Source of the DNA: Nitrosomonas sp.
GTDB taxonomy: Bacteria > Pseudomonadota > Gammaproteobacteria > Burkholderiales > Nitrosomonadaceae
DNA: 64,000 bases
Assembly: GCA_016721865.1 (NCBI GenBank)
Contig: JADKHF010000003.1
Coordinates: 1-64,000, forward strand
Reading direction: 5' to 3'
Positions 38,075 through 48,458 of this stretch are shown piece after piece. Position 1 is the stretch's first letter; every line of letters starts with the position of its first letter. The position numbers and the translations under genes were made by a program. Below the pieces are notes generated by a model, which saw only the letters and a program-made list of their open reading frames with translations, was not told the DNA's origin and searched no databases.

Positions 38075-38817
38075 CTAAGGCGCAGGTACAGGCATATACA
38101 TGACACCATTGCTTCCATAAGCCTGGGTATACCAGGCTGTACCACATTGATAATAGGTTACTCCGTTGACAACAGACGTGTTAGGAGTGCAGGGCAGACC
38201 TCCTGAACCCGAAGCCGGTGGCGTAGTATAAACGACCGTTTGCTCAGCTGATGACTCGCCTGCTGCATATCCGACCATCCTCCCACCACTGCCCGCCATT
38301 GCTACTGCGACTTCGCTGCCATCCAGTCGTCATCATCGAAGTGTGCCCCCAGTTGTCGTAGTGTCCCGCATAGATTGCAGTTTCCTGCCGGGCTTGAGTT
38401 CATTCCGTGTAGCCTTCCTGGCGGTTCCGTGCGATCTGTGCGGCCCTCCTGGCGTGATCCAACATTCTCGCCGGAAGCCTGCTGCCGGCCTTCCCGAGTT
38501 CCTGCCCGGTTTGTGGATGCGGTCTGTGCTGCCTGCGATCGGCTGGCTGTCTGTGCAGTTTGCGATCTGCCGGCCATTGTCGATGCGGAAGCAGATGGAC
38601 TCCTGCTCCCGGCTTGCCCGGCACCGGATGAGAGGCTGCCGCTGGCAGCAGCGCCGCCGCGGGAGAAACCGCCACCCCCGCCGTGCGCACCCCCCCCGGC
38701 GCGGGCACCGCCACCGCCACCGCCACGTCCTCGGGAAACGGCATCATTCACGGCAGCTATCAAAAAAATGAATGTGACCGAGATAACTGCAATGATCAAA
38801 TATGGTTTGGTAGTCAT
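38075..38817 (-). CDS. Gly/Ser/Ala-rich exported protein (one frameshift)
   Basis: About 245 residues. The N-terminal signal or anchor segment is YLIIAVISVTFIFLIAAVND. A low-complexity region follows, RGRGGGGGGARAGGGAHGGG, then Ser/Ala/Gln repeats (TAQTASRSQAAQTASTN). The C-terminal end, NTSVVNGVTYYQCGTAWY and then YGSNGVMYMPVPAP, is a motif shared with proteins paired with DUF2092 genes. One frame stops at 38302 and the conserved end continues in another frame (a base is missing near 38315). The ATG overlaps the DUF2092 stop (ATGA), so the pair is co-translated. It is presumably envelope-located; the function is unknown. Confidence 0.65.
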
Positions 38818-39633
38818 TTCTGTTCTCCGGTTTTTTCTTGAGTGGTCAATCTTTCAGCCGCAATTTTTGGCAATTCTGCGGCAAAGGAGATCCTTTGCGC
38901 TTCTTTAGGTGGAGTAAATGCAAATAAGAATCCTTGAACTCAGGTGTCAGGTTCCTCCCGGAAAACTCTGCCCGGTAAGCTGGCTGTCTTCTGAATTTTT
39001 GTAAGTCAGCACGATCCGAAGCGGTAGCGGTTTAGCGCCATCAGGAATCCAGATCTGATAATCGACCGTTTCAGTACGTCCTGCCAAATGATGAGCCGGA
39101 ACTCCATCAATCACGGTACGCTCCACATAATCAAGTTCCTGAGTGCGACGATCGATTTCTGTGGGGAATTGGCTCGTCAGAAGCAAAGCGAGCGGTAGCC
39201 TCATTCCGAGATCCCTGAGGAAAAACTTGACCGCCTCATCGATTCCACCAGATTTGGGTGTCTGTGCATAAACATTCTTTGACGGACTGAACGCAGTGAT
39301 TTCCTTGCCGTCATACAAAACAAGATGCTGCTCGCCATCACTATGCGCGACTTCGACGCGCAGTCCATTAGGCCTATTCACGATGACCTTCCGGTTCTCA
39401 CCGAATTCTATTTTCTGCCCGGATTCCTGAAGCACTTCATAACTGGAATTAAGGTTAAAACTGAATCGAGGCGTCTTGGCCAGGAATTCGGCCATGCGCA
39501 TGAGTACATCCTCAGCCTCTGATGACTTTTCAATTAACTGCGTATTCTCCTTGGGAGTCACCACAGGTTCTGCACCCACCATCTGCACCCAACTCATTGT
39601 GGTAATCAGGATCCCCACATATAACATTTTCAT
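38814..39633 (-). CDS. DUF2092 periplasmic protein (two frameshifts)
   Basis: About 272 residues. The ATG at 39633 starts a signal peptide (MLYVGILITTMSWVQMVGA). The body FLAKTPRFSFNLNSSYEVLQ, KVIVNRPNGLRVEVAHSDG and YQIWIPDGAKPLPLRIVLTY is DUF2092, a LolA/LppX-like half-barrel fold. Near 38950 the frame shifts to NLTPEFKDSY and then near 38905 to FAFTPPKEAQRISFAAEL, reaching a stop at 38814. The final stop overlaps the next ATG, which supports this reading. It is probably a lipid- or lipoprotein-binding periplasmic factor. Confidence 0.75.
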
Positions 39634-39971
39634 AGAATAACTCCTTAAGTTAATAGTATCGGCCTCTTGCAAAGTGAAATTTTTTTCAACACAGCATCAA
39701 GTCTGAATGCTCAAGCATACCAAGTAATTCTTAAATCCATGCCCATCTATATTTCATCATATCAAGATTCTGCATCAATTTCATTGATATTCATCAAATA
39801 CAAATCTAAGTGTTGCTTGATTTAAATCTTGGATTCCTCGTGGTCCTGACACAGCGTTACTCATTGTATTTTCTTATTTTTTGGCGGGACGGTTGTTAAT
39901 TCCCCATTCTGTTGATTATGCGCGACGTCAGACATGATTTTATTCAGTCCAGGGATTCATCTTTTTGCCCA
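39634..39971. other. Intergenic spacer
   Basis: About 340 AT-rich bases. Two very short minus-strand frames overlap by ATGA (starting MSDVAHNQQNGEL and MSNAVSGPRGIQDL), but they lack ribosome-binding sites. I do not call genes. Confidence 0.4.
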
Positions 39972-40385
39972 TCACAGAGCGCTAACTGATTTCAACTTCG
40001 TCGACAACCTTGAAAGTATCTTCTGGTTTTGTTTATTTGGAAATGGCGTTCTGGTAAGAAGTATTACTCTCAGAAAGATCTTGTTTGTCAGTAACCGAAA
40101 ATGATAATAAGCCTCATTCAGGTAGCGTGTGACATCGGTAATTTCACCTTCGCTCCAGTCAAGCCCAATGTTGCTCTGCCAGCGATGCACCTGAGATTTC
40201 AAACTATGCCAGTCGGTTGCAAGCGATTTCTCACGCCAATGAATTATTTTAGTGTGGCATGCTACGCAGTGTGTTGAATAAAGCAACTCACCGAGCGCTT
40301 GGCCATATCCAGGTATAGCATAAGACAAGGTGCCCGCCGTCCATATTAGACACATAGTCGTAACAATTTTCTTTACCCTAAGCAT
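39972..40385 (-). CDS. Small periplasmic c-type cytochrome
   Basis: 137 residues. The signal peptide is VTTMCLIWTAGTLSYAIPGYG. A single heme motif, CVACH, lies in LLYSTHCVACHTKIIHWREK (about residue 40). A conserved tail, WSEGEITDVTRYLNEAYYHF, follows, as in short class I cytochromes. No distal Met is obvious, so the sixth ligand is uncertain. After YYHF the sequence is unlike a cytochrome and could be read past a frameshift. The role is periplasmic electron transfer; the partner is not evident from the neighbours. Confidence 0.7.
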   Translation of the reverse strand: MLRVKKIVTTMCLIWTAGTLSYAIPGYGQALGELLYSTHCVACHTKIIHWREKSLATDWHSLKSQVHRWQSNIGLDWSEGEITDVTRYLNEAYYHFRLLTNKIFLRVILLTRTPFPNKQNQKILSRLSTKLKSVSAL

Positions 40386-40734
40386 TTGAGTTTCCTTGGA
40401 TTAACAGCCATTATTTTGCTCTAATTGTTAGTAAATGAATGGTAGAAATTCTAATATAAATTTACTGTTAATATGAGTACTTCTCATTGAAAATTCCCGA
40501 GCAGTCTGTTGAAAACTATCTGCGCCGGTGCTGTGTTGTTAAAAACAGGCTTGAGATGCACTTTTATCACGCATAAATTGCACTTTTTCAAAGTAGATTG
40601 CTCTATTCCCGGACGGTCTGTTAGATAATTCTGACGATTGATATGCATGAAAATCATATTGTATTAAGGTATCTTATACACCAGTTGTATAGACAATACT
40701 TATTTTCTATCTACATTTATATTAAGGTAAAACG
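40386..40734. other. Divergent intergenic region, cytochrome / FtsH-like gene
   Basis: About 350 AT-rich bases with no gene. Near 40663-40695 there are short dyads (gtattaaggtatcttatac) that could be promoter or operator elements for the protease gene, but nothing decisive. Confidence 0.4.
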
Positions 40735-42556
40735 ATGGATAAAAAAGCGCAAATTAATTTCTGGTTTATCATCGTAGCATTTCTGGGGTTGCTGTTGATA
40801 CAGAATCTGTATTCGCAATACACGCAAGTAGAACCCATTCCATACAGCCGTTTCCAGCATTTGCTGGAGCAGGGAAGTGTTGCTGAAATTGCGATTACTG
40901 AGCATCAGATCTTCGGTACGCTGAAGGAAAAAATGCAGATGGCTTTAAGGACTTTGTTACCACACGGGTGGAACCTGAATTGGCAGAAGTGCTGGACAAG
41001 CACAATGTGGTTTATACCGGTGTCGTACAGAGCACCTGGTTGCGCGATTTACTTTCCTGGATTGTGCCAACGGCGATTTTTGTCGGTATCTGGCTGTTTG
41101 TCATCCGCCGCATGGGCAGTAGCATGGGCGGCGGATTGATGTCAATCGGCAAAAGCCACGCCAAGGTGTTTGTAGAGAAGGAAACTAAAGTGACCTTTGA
41201 TGATGTGGCCGGCGTCGATGAAGCTAAAGAGGAACTGGTAGAAATTATCAATTTCCTCAAGAATCCGGTGGATTATGGCCGCTTGGGCGGGCGCGCACCC
41301 AAGGGCATCCTGCTGGTGGGTCCCCCCGGTACTGGAAAAACATTATTGGCGCGCGCTGTGGCAGGCGAAGCTGGCGTACCGTTTTTCTCCATCTCCGGTT
41401 CAGAATTTGTTGAAATGTTTGTCGGTGTGGGGGCAGCCAGAGTGCGTGATCTGTTCGAGCAGGCGCGGCAAATGGCCCCGGCGATTATTTTTATTGATGA
41501 ACTGGATGCGCTGGGGCGTGCTCGTGGCGCATATGGACTGGGCGGCGGGCATGACGAGAAAGAACAAACGCTGAACCAATTGCTGGCAGAACTCGATGGC
41601 TTTGATTCCAGCAGCGGTATTGTGCTGCTGGCGGCAACCAACCGGCCGGAAATTCTTGATCCGGCATTGCTGCGTGCTGGGCGGTTTGACCGTCAAGTGC
41701 TGGTGGATCGGCCGGATAAGATCGGGCGTGAGCAAATTCTGGCTGTTCACGCGAAAAAAGTGAAACTGAATCTGGATGTCAAAATTGAACAGATTGCCGC
41801 TTTAACCCCCGGTTTTACCGGAGCGGATTTGGCAAATCTCATCAATGAAGCCACTTTGCTCGCTACACGGCGTGCTGCTGCCTCGGTGACGATGGATGAT
41901 TTCAATAACGCCATCGAGCGTATCGTGGCCGGTCTGGAGAAACGTAACCGGCTGTTGAATCCTGAAGAGCGGCGCGTGGTGGCGTTTCATGAGCTGGGGC
42001 ATACGATGGTTGCGCTGGCATTACCTGGAACCGATGAAATTCACAAGGTATCCATCATTCCACGTGGTGTTGGTGCATTGGGTTACACCATACAGCGTCC
42101 TACCGAAGATCGTTTTCTGATGACGCGCGTGGAACTGCTCAATAAAATGGCGGTATTGCTGGGCGGACGAGCAGCAGACCAAGTGGTGTTTCACGAGGTA
42201 TCTACCGGTGCGGCGGATGACCTGGTGCGTGCCACAGACATCGCTCGCGCTATGGTGCTGCGTTACGGTATGAGCGAGGCACTAGGTAATGTGGCTTATG
42301 AACGGGAACAATCCGCATTCCTGCAACCTAATATACCGATACCGCAGAATCGCAGTTACAGCGAAGAAACTGCCAACAAGATCGATATTGCGGTGCGTGT
42401 GCTGGTTGATCAGGCCCTGAGCGTGCAATCAATATACTTCAGATCAATCGCGCTCTGCTTGATCATACTGCTGAAGAGTTACTGAAAACGGAAACGCTCA
42501 ATCAACCCGAAATTATCAAGCTCAAGCAGGCGATTATTTCGCAAGGACCTAACTAA
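40735..42556 (+). CDS. FtsH-type ATP-dependent zinc metalloprotease (two frameshifts)
   Basis: About 607 residues. Membrane segments at residues 8-27 and at LLSWIVPTAIFVGIWLFVI flank a short periplasmic part. The AAA+ domain has Walker A LLVGPPGTGKT, Walker B IIFIDELDALGRA and the second region of homology LLAATNRPEILDPALLRAGR. The zinc site is VAFHELGHTM. Frame breaks lie near 40935 (KEKM to KEKNADGF) and near 42420, after which RAINILQINRALLDHTAEEL continues to the stop at 42554-42556. It is an isolated single gene rather than part of rlmE-ftsH-folP, so it is probably an accessory FtsH paralogue acting on membrane proteins. I give no gene symbol. Confidence 0.88.
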
Positions 42557-42615
42557 CGCGCAGTGACAGAAGTGCGCGCAAAGTAGATCAAACAGTGCAG
42601 TCCGTGGAGTGGTCT

Positions 42616-43566
42616 TTATTTGATACTGTCCTCTATTGCATCCAGCATCATTCCGGCCACATTAAATCCAGTTAGTTTTGTTATTTCTTGCATACCTGTC
42701 GGGCTGGTGACATTAATTTCTGTTAAATAATCGCCAATGACATCCAGTCCTGCCAGCATTAAGCCGTGTTTGACTAATTCAGGTCCGAGAAATTCTGCGA
42801 TTTCCTTGTCGCGCGCTGACAATGGCTGTATTTTTCCTGTGCCGCCAGCAGCCAGATTGCCACGTGTTTCACCGGGTTTCGGAATGCGCGCCAGCGCATA
42901 GGGCACGGCTTTACCCGCAATGAGTAATATGCGTTTGTCTCCCTGGGCAATTTCAGGAATATAACGTTGCGCCATAATCGTTCGTGTTCCATAATGAGTG
43001 AGTGTTTCGAGAATTACATTGATATTGTGGTCTGCACTGTGCACACGAAATACGCTGGCGCCGCCCATGCCATCGAGTGGTTTTAAAATGATATCTTGAT
43101 GATCACTGAGGAATTCCCTGATCAAATGAGGCTGGCTGGTTACCAGGGTAGGCGCGATGAATTGTGGAAATTTTGCAATCGCCAGCTTTTCATTGTGATC
43201 ACGGATACCGCGGGGGCTGTTGATTACCAATGCACCCTGGGTTTCGGCCAATTCCAGTAGATACGTGCTGTAAACATATTCCAGATCAAACGGCGGATCT
43301 TTGCGCATCACTATGGCATCAAATTCATAGAGCGGCGTTGCGGAAATATCGCTTGTTTTATACCAGCGCTTATCCTGCAGAAGATCATTCGTCAAGGTCA
43401 GTGCGCGGGAGAAGCCCGTGACAATATTATTAATCAGTGCAATATCATGTTGATAGAGTATGTGAATCCGAAAGTTTCTGGCAACCGCTTCACAGATCAT
43501 TGCAAAACTTGAATCTTTGCTGGTTTTGATGGAATCCAGCTGATCAATAATAAAAGCGAGTTTCAT
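42616..43566 (-). CDS. gshB: Glutathione synthetase
   Basis: 316 residues of the ATP-grasp family. The N-terminus is KLAFIIDQLDSIKTSKDSSF. YVYSTYLLELAETQGALVIN and PHLIREFLSDHQDIILKPLD then lead to the glycine-rich GGASVFRVH. The C-terminal INVTSPTGMQEITKLTGFNV holds the Mg/ATP ligands. It joins glycine to gamma-glutamylcysteine in the cytoplasm. It lies seven bases downstream of gshA, in the same operon. Confidence 0.95.
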   Translation of the reverse strand: MKLAFIIDQLDSIKTSKDSSFAMICEAVARNFRIHILYQHDIALINNIVTGFSRALTLTNDLLQDKRWYKTSDISATPLYEFDAIVMRKDPPFDLEYVYSTYLLELAETQGALVINSPRGIRDHNEKLAIAKFPQFIAPTLVTSQPHLIREFLSDHQDIILKPLDGMGGASVFRVHSADHNINVILETLTHYGTRTIMAQRYIPEIAQGDKRILLIAGKAVPYALARIPKPGETRGNLAAGGTGKIQPLSARDKEIAEFLGPELVKHGLMLAGLDVIGDYLTEINVTSPTGMQEITKLTGFNVAGMMLDAIEDSIK

Positions 43567-43573
43567 TTTGACT

Positions 43574-44872
43574 TTAAGCAGGAAGAGCTGCTGTTATTTC
43601 AGAATGGTCTTGTTCTAATTCTAACGCGGCGGCCAGCAAGGCCAGACGCGCAACAACGCCGTAAGCATAGAAGCGGTTTGGAATGGAATTGGGTTGCGCC
43701 ACGCTTTCGGGCACCAGACAGGTGGTTTCAAATGCCAGAGGAACAAAATGCATGCCGGGAGCATTCAGGTTCTCGTCGACACCACGCCCGGTATGAACCC
43801 GGTAAAATCCGCCGACGACATAGCGATCAATCATGTAAATAACGGGTTCTGCAACTGCCTGGTTAATATTCTCAAAGGTGTAAACACCTTCCTGAACCAA
43901 AACATTTGAGACCAGCAGTCCTTCTTTAACCACGGCCATTTTGTTGCGCTGCTTGCGATTCAGCTTGTATATGTCTGATCCATTCTTTACCGTCATAATA
44001 CCCATACCATAAGTACCTGAGTCGGCTTTGACGATGACGAAAGGATCTTCCTTGACATCATACTGCTGATATTTTTTCTTGATAACCGAGAGAATTCGAT
44101 CGACAGCACTTACCACACATTCTTCTCCTTGTTTTTCGCGGAAGTTGATTTCGCCACACGAAGTAAAGCGAGGATTGATCAACCAGGGGTCAATACCGAT
44201 CAAATCAGCAAATTCCCGTGCGACTCGATCGTAGGCGGCAAAGTGATTGGATTTTCGCCGTGTTGCCCAACCTGCGTGCAAAGGTGGAATTACAATCTGA
44301 TTCAGATTTTGCAGTATCTCCGGAATACCCGTTGACAGATCATTGTTAAGGAGCACAGCACAAGGTACAAAATTGCTGACACCTAATTGATTGTTTTTTC
44401 GTATGATAGGTTCGAGTGTAATGGCTCGCCCGTCTGGAAGATCAATTTGAGTGGCGGTTGTAATTTCAGGTAATAAAGTACCAATGCGTACATTTAAACC
44501 AGCATGCTGCATAATGCCTTGCAAAGTCGCAATATTCTGTAAGTAAAAAATATTGCGGGTGTGATTTTCCGGTATCAAAAGTATGCTATGCGCATCCGGA
44601 CATATCTTTTCGATGGCACTCATCATCGCTTGTACGCAGAGCGGAATGAATTCCGAGTTAAGGTTGTTAAAGCCGCCCGGAAACAAATTCGTATCAACCG
44701 GTGCCAATTTAAAACCACTGTTGCGTAAGTCGACCGAACAGTAAAAGGGCACCGTGTGCTCACGCCATTTGATTCTTAACCAGTGTTCAATGGTTGGCAT
44801 GGCATTAATGATACGATTCTCAAGATCAAGGATAGGGCCGTGCAGGGCAGTGGAGAGATGTGGTATTGGCAT
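43574..44872 (-). CDS. gshA: Glutamate-cysteine ligase, Thiobacillus type
   Basis: 432 residues, unlike E. coli GshA but matching the TIGR02049 family found in betaproteobacteria and Acidithiobacillus. Blocks seen are TVPFYCSVDLRNSGFKLAPV, DTNLFPGGFNNLN, IVKADSGTYGMGIMTVKNG and IYMIDRYVVGGFYRVHTGRG. It makes gamma-glutamylcysteine, the first step of glutathione synthesis. It is directly upstream of gshB and divergent from a Kef-type antiporter gene. Confidence 0.92.
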   Translation of the reverse strand: MPIPHLSTALHGPILDLENRIINAMPTIEHWLRIKWREHTVPFYCSVDLRNSGFKLAPVDTNLFPGGFNNLNSEFIPLCVQAMMSAIEKICPDAHSILLIPENHTRNIFYLQNIATLQGIMQHAGLNVRIGTLLPEITTATQIDLPDGRAITLEPIIRKNNQLGVSNFVPCAVLLNNDLSTGIPEILQNLNQIVIPPLHAGWATRRKSNHFAAYDRVAREFADLIGIDPWLINPRFTSCGEINFREKQGEECVVSAVDRILSVIKKKYQQYDVKEDPFVIVKADSGTYGMGIMTVKNGSDIYKLNRKQRNKMAVVKEGLLVSNVLVQEGVYTFENINQAVAEPVIYMIDRYVVGGFYRVHTGRGVDENLNAPGMHFVPLAFETTCLVPESVAQPNSIPNRFYAYGVVARLALLAAALELEQDHSEITAALPA

Positions 44873-44992
44873 TTCTGTATGAAGTATTAATCCAGACCTA
44901 TTATAGCATTATTGTATTAGGTGGATTGTGACGGGCCCAATCCTGAAGTATCTTATGGCTTCTCTATATCAAAAATAGTTTATTCACGATTT

Positions 44993-46974
44993 ATGCTTAA
45001 CCCTCTGCAGCCCGTTCTTATCCTGTTAGCCATCGCAGTATTGGCAGTGGTGGTTTTTCGTATGCTGCGTTTGCCGCCCATGTTGGGTTATTTGTTGGCG
45101 GGTGTCATTATTGGGCCGCATGCTTTGGGTTGGATCTCTGAAACCGATGAAACCCGGCATTTGGCAGAATTCGGGGTAGTATTCCTGATGTTCAGCATCG
45201 GTCTTGAATTCAGCCTGTCTAAATTGCTGACCATGAGGCGTATTGTGTTTGGTTTTGGCACAGCGCAGGTAATAGTCAGCATTGTATTGGTGATGGCGAT
45301 TGTATGGGTACTTGGATTAGACTGGCGTATTGGGCTTGTATTAGGGGGGGCTTTGGCAATGTCTTCTACCGCCATTGTGATCAAAATGCTGGCAGAGCGG
45401 GCTGAACTTAATTCCACACATGGCAGGCAGGTAATAGGCGTACTACTTTTTCAGGATCTGGCAGTTATCCCATTGCTGATTATTATTCCTGCTTTGGCAA
45501 CCGAGGCTGGCAGCGATACGAATAATTTTAGTTTGATGCTTGCTGTTGCTGTATTGAAGATAATTACTGTGTTGACATTTATCCTGTTTCTGGGACAAAA
45601 GTTAATGCGCCCATGGTTCCATTTGGTTGCCCGTCAGAAATCCTCGGAACTGTTTGTACTCAATGTACTGTTGATTACCCTGGGCCTTGCATGGCTAACT
45701 GAATTGGCTGGTTTGTCATTGGCTTTAGGGGCATTTCTTGCGGGTATGCTCATTTCTGAGACGGAATATCGTTATCAGGTCGAAGATGATATTAAACCTT
45801 TCCGGGATATTTTATTGGGTTTGTTTTTTATAACTATTGGCATGTTATTAGACATGCAAGTAGTTCTGGAAAATTTCCTTTGGGTGTTTGTAATTCTGGC
45901 GGCACTCATTCTATTGAAAATAGTATTGATTGCCGGATTGTCACGCCTGTTTGGAACAGATTCCAGCGTGGCGGTTAGGACAGGGATGAGTTTGGCGCAG
46001 GCTGGGGAATTTGGATTTGTTTTGCTGGCACAAGCGGGTGCAATGGGATTGATCGAAAGTTCAGTTCTTCAGCCGGTTCTTGCGGCCATGGTTTTATCCA
46101 TGTTTATTGCGCCTTTCATGATCGAATGCAGCGAGCCGGTGGTTCAGCGTTTTTACGGTTCAGAATGGATGTATCGAGCCATGCAGATAACCTCCATTGC
46201 AGCACAGACTATGGTGGCACAGAACCATGTCATTATATGCGGCTATGGACGAAGTGGTCAGAGTATGTCGCGCATATTGGAGCAGGAGTCCATATCATTT
46301 ATCGCTTTGGATCTCGATCCGCAGCGCATACATGAAGCTGCCAGTGCTGGAGAATCGGTTGTATATGGTGATGCGGCGCGGCGCGAAGTGCTGATTGCCG
46401 CTGGTCTGATGCGTGCAAAAGTTTTGGTTATCAGTTATGCCGATACCGTTTCAGCTTTAAAAATTCTAAGACATGTTCAGGAATTGCGGCCGGAATTGTC
46501 TGTTGTTGTCCGGACGCGTGATGATTCGGATATCGATTTGCTGAAAGAAGCCGGGGCGACAGAAGTTGTCGCAGAGATTATGGAAGGAAGTCTGATGTTG
46601 GCATCGCATGCAATGATGTTTGTTGATATACCAACAGGCCGTATTTACGGCGCATACGAGAAATTCGCGAACAACGTTATAGTTTATTGCGCGGTTTTTA
46701 TCATGGTGTAAATGACGAGACGGAAGAGGGTAGTGAAAATTCGCTTCCGCGCTTACTGACAATTACCATTATTCCAGGTGCAGCTGCCATCAATAAGACT
46801 TTGGGAGATATTGATCTGGCAAGTCTGGCGGTTGAAGTAACTGCAGTGAGGCGGCGTAACATTCGAGGATTATTGCCAACTGAAGAAACCCGATTAGAGG
46901 CGGGTGATGTTGTTGTGCTTAGAGGAATACAGCAGAATCTGGCCACTGCTGAAATTAAATTGATGCAAGGTTAA
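44993..46974 (+). CDS. CPA2-family cation:proton antiporter, KefB/C-like (one frameshift)
   Basis: About 660 residues. Roughly 12 membrane helices (start LQPVLILLAIAVLAVVVFRM) carry the CPA2 pattern LALGAFLAGMLISETEYRYQ. A cytoplasmic TrkA-N domain follows, with the NAD-binding NHVIICGYGRSGQSMSRIL (about residue 415) and YGDAARREVLIAAGL. The TrkA-C domain lies past a frameshift near 46662 (an A is missing; restored it reads EKIREQRYSLLRGFYHG) and ends at 46974. The ATG at 44993 gives the usual length. It is divergent from gshA-gshB, consistent with glutathione-gated potassium efflux, though no KefF/KefG ancillary gene is present. Confidence 0.87.
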
Positions 46975-47225
46975 TCGGCATATGCATAAACATAATTATC
47001 AATGAATTTAATGGGCAAAATCCCTGTTCTAATTGTGACTAATTCCAAAAAGATTTCAGTTATTTACCGCATGAAAAATGGACAGCGCAGCGTAGAAAGT
47101 GTATAGTCCCGGTTCCGCCCTTTGCTCTAGAAAAAGGGCAGGTGTTGATGTGATCTTAATGGGTTGCACAGCAAATTAGATTGGCGCATAGAAAGGCGCG
47201 AAATTCATCTTTTATGGAGGGAGAT

Positions 47226-48326
47226 ATGATTAAAGCTGTTCAGGCAGTAGTAGGGTTAGGATTGCTTTGTTTTGGTGCAACATACGCTGTTGTGGCCTCT
47301 GCAGACGTTTCTAAATTGCCGCGTGTAAAACAAGAATTGGTGGCTCCACCGAATGTACCTGTGCACGATCAGGTAAGTAAAGGACCTAAGATTGTTGAAG
47401 TACGTTTGGAAACCACAGAAAAACTGGTGGAAGTTGCTCCAGGTGCAAAAGTATGGGGTTTGACTTTCAATGGTAGTATTCCTGGTCCGCTTATCGTAGT
47501 GAATGAAGGCGACTATGTTGAACTAACATTAGTTAACCCAAAAACCAGTACGCTGGCACATAACGTGGATTTCCACGCAGCAACGGGTGCATTGGGTGGC
47601 GCTGGTTTAACCCTGGTACAACCTGGTGAAGAAGTCGTATTACGCTGGAAAGCAATTAAACCAGGCGTATTCGTTTACCATTGCGCACCTGGTGGAACCA
47701 TGATTCCATTCCATGTTATTTCTGGTATGAATGGCGCGATTATGGTATTGCCAAAAGGCGGCTTAAAAGATGCACAAGGCAAACCATACAAATATGATCG
47801 TGCTTATTACATTGGCGAGCAAGATTTCTATCTGCCAAAAGACAGCAAAGGTGCATATAAATCCTATGGTTCACCAGCTGAAGGCATGGCAGACATGTTG
47901 GAAACAGCTAAGGGACTCATTCCTTCTCACGTAGTGTTTAACGGTTCTGTTGGCGCGATCACTGGCGATAATGCATTGAAAGCAAAAGTGGGCGAGAAAG
48001 TACTGTTTATCCACTCACAATCGAACCGTCCTTCCTATCCACACTTGATTGGCGGCCATGCCGACCTGTACTGGGTAGGTGGTTCATTCAGCGACGTTCC
48101 TTTGACCAGCCAGGAAACCTGGTTTGTTCCAGCCGGTTCTGCAGTTGCTGCAGCGTATGAATTCAAGCAACCTGGACTCTACGTATACCTCAGTCATAAC
48201 CTGATTGAAGCTGTATTACTGGGTGCTGCGCTTCATATGAACGTTGAAGGTAAATGGGATGATGATCTCATGAGCCAACTTAAAGCACCAAAGAGCTTTG
48301 ATTCAAAAGCTGCAATGGATCACTAA
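47226..48326 (+). CDS. nirK: Copper-containing nitrite reductase (NO-forming)
   Basis: 366 residues. The signal peptide is VVGLGLLCFGATYAVVASA and the mature part is a two-domain cupredoxin. Copper ligands in domain 1: HNVDFHAATGALGGAG (type 1 and type 2 His) and FVYHCAPGGTMIPFHVISGM (type 2 His, type 1 Cys, His and Met). In domain 2: RPSYPHLIGGH and LSHNLIEAVLLG supply His residues. It reduces nitrite to NO in the periplasm, as in ammonia oxidisers. The ATG at 47226 has GGAGGGA upstream. The gene stands alone with its own terminator, without the ncgABC genes that accompany it in N. europaea. I see no clear NsrR half-sites upstream. Confidence 0.93.
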   Translation: MIKAVQAVVGLGLLCFGATYAVVASADVSKLPRVKQELVAPPNVPVHDQVSKGPKIVEVRLETTEKLVEVAPGAKVWGLTFNGSIPGPLIVVNEGDYVELTLVNPKTSTLAHNVDFHAATGALGGAGLTLVQPGEEVVLRWKAIKPGVFVYHCAPGGTMIPFHVISGMNGAIMVLPKGGLKDAQGKPYKYDRAYYIGEQDFYLPKDSKGAYKSYGSPAEGMADMLETAKGLIPSHVVFNGSVGAITGDNALKAKVGEKVLFIHSQSNRPSYPHLIGGHADLYWVGGSFSDVPLTSQETWFVPAGSAVAAAYEFKQPGLYVYLSHNLIEAVLLGAALHMNVEGKWDDDLMSQLKAPKSFDSKAAMDH

Positions 48327-48359
48327 GGTTTGATTTAGTGTAATTGTTGAAGTAGTAAC

Positions 48360-48400
48360 TAAAAAGCCTCAACCTATCGGTTGGGGCTTTTTTATTTTTG
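48360..48400 (+). terminator. Rho-independent terminator of nirK
   Basis: Stem aagcctcaaccta / ggttggggctt with a tcgg-type loop, followed by tttttatttttg, about 35 bases after the nirK stop. Confidence 0.85.
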
Positions 48401-48458
48401 CGATTATAAATATGCTCACTTCTTAATATCTCCATTGATTGTTGATCAGCAAAATCCT

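Noticed and set aside
39634..39971. Two tiny overlapping minus-strand frames (24 and 23 codons)
   Set aside because: The ATGA overlap is suggestive but there is no ribosome-binding site, and the composition is like the AT-rich spacer.
46975..47225. NsrR or FNR operator upstream of nirK
   Set aside because: No convincing dyad was visible; short partial matches are too weak to report as a site.
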